Below, one piece after another: positions 62,863-64,000 of a DNA stretch of 64,000 nt (position 1 is its first letter; the number at the start of each line of letters is the position of its first letter). Under the pieces are notes generated by a model. It was given only the letters and a program-made list of their open reading frames with translations, did not search any database and was not told the DNA's origin. Origin of the DNA: Virgibacillus subterraneus (GTDB taxonomy: Bacteria; Bacillota; Bacilli; Bacillales; Amphibacillaceae). The stretch spans positions 1 to 64,000 of the forward strand of contig NZ_FOEH01000001.1 in assembly GCF_900110695.1 (NCBI RefSeq), written 5' to 3'. Position numbers and translations under genes: made by a program.

Positions 62863-64000
62863 ATGATATATTTTGATCAGGCTGCATCATCTTTTCCAAA
62901 ACCAGTAGAGGTAGGGGAGGCAATGATTTTCGCACTTAACGAAGTTGGAGCTAACCCGGGCAGAGGTGGTCATCAATTTGCCAGAAAAGCATCTGAAATA
63001 ATACAGGAAACTAGAGAAAGAGCCGCTCGCATATTTGGTTGTAGTGATCCTAAAAAAGCAATATTCCACCAGAATGCAACAAGCGCATTGAATCAAGCAA
63101 TTAAGGGTCTGCCTTGGCGAGAAGGAGATCACATTATTGCCACTAGATTTGAACATAACTCCATACGGAGACCCCTGGAGAACCTTAAGCGTACCTATGG
63201 TGTTGAAGTCTCATACATTAATTGGGATGAAGATGATAGATCATTTATCGAACATATAAAGAAATCCATTAATTCTAATACCAAACTAATAACAATGACA
63301 CATGCATCAAATGTTACTGGGTTACTATTACCAATTGAAGAAATAGCTGGCATCGCATCGAGTCAAAATGTATTAACACTTGTTGATGCATCACAAACTG
63401 CTGGTCATATACCTATACATATGAGTCAAATAGGAATAGATTTAATGGCGTTTTCCGGACATAAAGGTTTAATGGGACCTCAGGGGACAGGTATGCTGCT
63501 AATTGAAGGAAATATTGAACTTCAACCAATTTTTCAGGGAGGGACAGGCGCTTTTTCAGAAGCACCTGAGCAACCTTGTCAAATGCCTGAAAAACTCGAA
63601 AGTGGCACATTAAACACCCCAGGGATTTCTGGCTTGAATGCTGCTCTAAAAGCATTTGAAAGTAGACAAAATGTAAATGTTCCACGTGAAACATTTTTAG
63701 CAGAAACACTATTAGAAGGATTAGAAAATATTGAAGGGGTTACTTGTTACGGACCAACCAAGCATAAACGCCGAATGCCGATTGTTGCATTTAATATCTT
63801 TAATATATCTTCACAGGAAATAGCGATGATCCTTGACTCGCATTATAAAATAGCTGTTAGATCAGGGCTTCATTGCAGTCCGATAACACACGAATCATTA
63901 AACACAACTGATCAAGGTGTGGTCAGGGCGAGTCTGGGTATATATAATACTAAAGAAGAAGTCGATGCATTTATTATAGCGATAGATGAAATAGCATCTT
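62863..64000 (+). CDS. class V aminotransferase / cysteine desulfurase-like enzyme, C-terminus cut off
   Basis: From ATG 62863 there are 379 codons without a stop to the window edge. It is a PLP enzyme of the class V fold: MIYFDQAASSFPKP at the N-terminus, TLVDASQTAGH with the PLP-binding Asp, the Schiff base Lys in FSGHKGLMGPQGTG, and a Cys in RSGLHCSPITH at the place of the catalytic Cys of Csd/SufS enzymes. The substrate is unknown. It contains a perfect parS site inside the coding sequence. Confidence 0.85.
   Translation, partial: MIYFDQAASSFPKPVEVGEAMIFALNEVGANPGRGGHQFARKASEIIQETRERAARIFGCSDPKKAIFHQNATSALNQAIKGLPWREGDHIIATRFEHNSIRRPLENLKRTYGVEVSYINWDEDDRSFIEHIKKSINSNTKLITMTHASNVTGLLLPIEEIAGIASSQNVLTLVDASQTAGHIPIHMSQIGIDLMAFSGHKGLMGPQGTGMLLIEGNIELQPIFQGGTGAFSEAPEQPCQMPEKLESGTLNTPGISGLNAALKAFESRQNVNVPRETFLAETLLEGLENIEGVTCYGPTKHKRRMPIVAFNIFNISSQEIAMILDSHYKIAVRSGLHCSPITHESLNTTDQGVVRASLGIYNTKEEVDAFIIAIDEIAS
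63678..63693. other. parS: parS site inside the aminotransferase gene
   Basis: TGTTCCACGTGAAACA is identical to the site at 59893. It codes for part of NVNVPRETF. In B. subtilis one parS lies inside spo0J; here a site lies in the next gene. Confidence 0.93.

Overview
The window comes from a low-GC Gram-positive chromosome, most likely a halotolerant Bacillaceae such as Oceanobacillus, Virgibacillus or Lentibacillus. This is inferred from gene order and protein character; no species marker is present. It spans the replication origin and an adjacent integrated prophage. dnaA is on the minus strand, so the map is reversed relative to the usual Bacillus subtilis drawing.

Positions 1 to about 26434 are the right-hand part of a siphovirus-type prophage, almost all on the minus strand, integrated at the 3' end of a tRNA-Arg(CCU) gene. 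From 26.4 kb leftwards come: integrase, an ImmA-like peptidase, a lipoprotein and the lysogeny repressor (plus strand); a switch region with repeated 17-bp operators; a Cro-like protein, an antirepressor and small HTH proteins; a recombination set (SMC-like ATPase, RecT, metallo-beta-lactamase-fold protein); a DnaD-like initiator; nucleotide and DNA metabolism genes (PP-loop ATPase, dUTPase, RusA); a run of tiny zinc-ribbon proteins; an ArpU-like late regulator; terminase; portal; head, connector and tail genes. The tail tube gene ends at a CCC-TAA slippery stop where a +1 shift would add a fibronectin type III domain. The lysis genes, tape measure and other end of the prophage lie outside the window.

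Positions 26.5 to 64 kb are conserved origin-proximal chromosome. Leftward from oriC (about 50.8-51.2 kb): dnaA, dnaN, yaaA, recF, remB, gyrB, gyrA, an HD-GYP relative, yaaC (opposite strand), guaB, dacA, pdxS, pdxT, a serine T-box, serS, glnK-amt, tRNA-Ser(UGA), proC, an unknown gene, dck and dgk. Rightward: rpmH, rnpA, spoIIIJ, jag, an M28 peptidase, mnmE, mnmG, rsmG, noc, soj, spo0J and a class V aminotransferase that runs off the window. Replication control elements are well preserved: perfect DnaA boxes on both sides of dnaA, a DnaA-trio-like unwinding region, two more DnaA boxes before mnmE, and two perfect parS sites. No rRNA operon is present, although B. subtilis has one between gyrA and guaB.

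The intergenic spaces of the core region hold two families of dispersed repeats. Family A is a module of about 70-90 bp with two hairpins, nine copies in 33 kb, often just upstream of a gene and always in the same orientation relative to it. Family B comprises composite elements of about 270-500 bp with GGCTGTTTT-type inverted ends and, in three of four copies, a nested 105-112 bp GGAAATACAC/GTGTATTTCC core. One family B copy lies between the serine T-box terminator and serS. These repeats, the tail frameshift and the unexplained phage genes are the most rewarding material.
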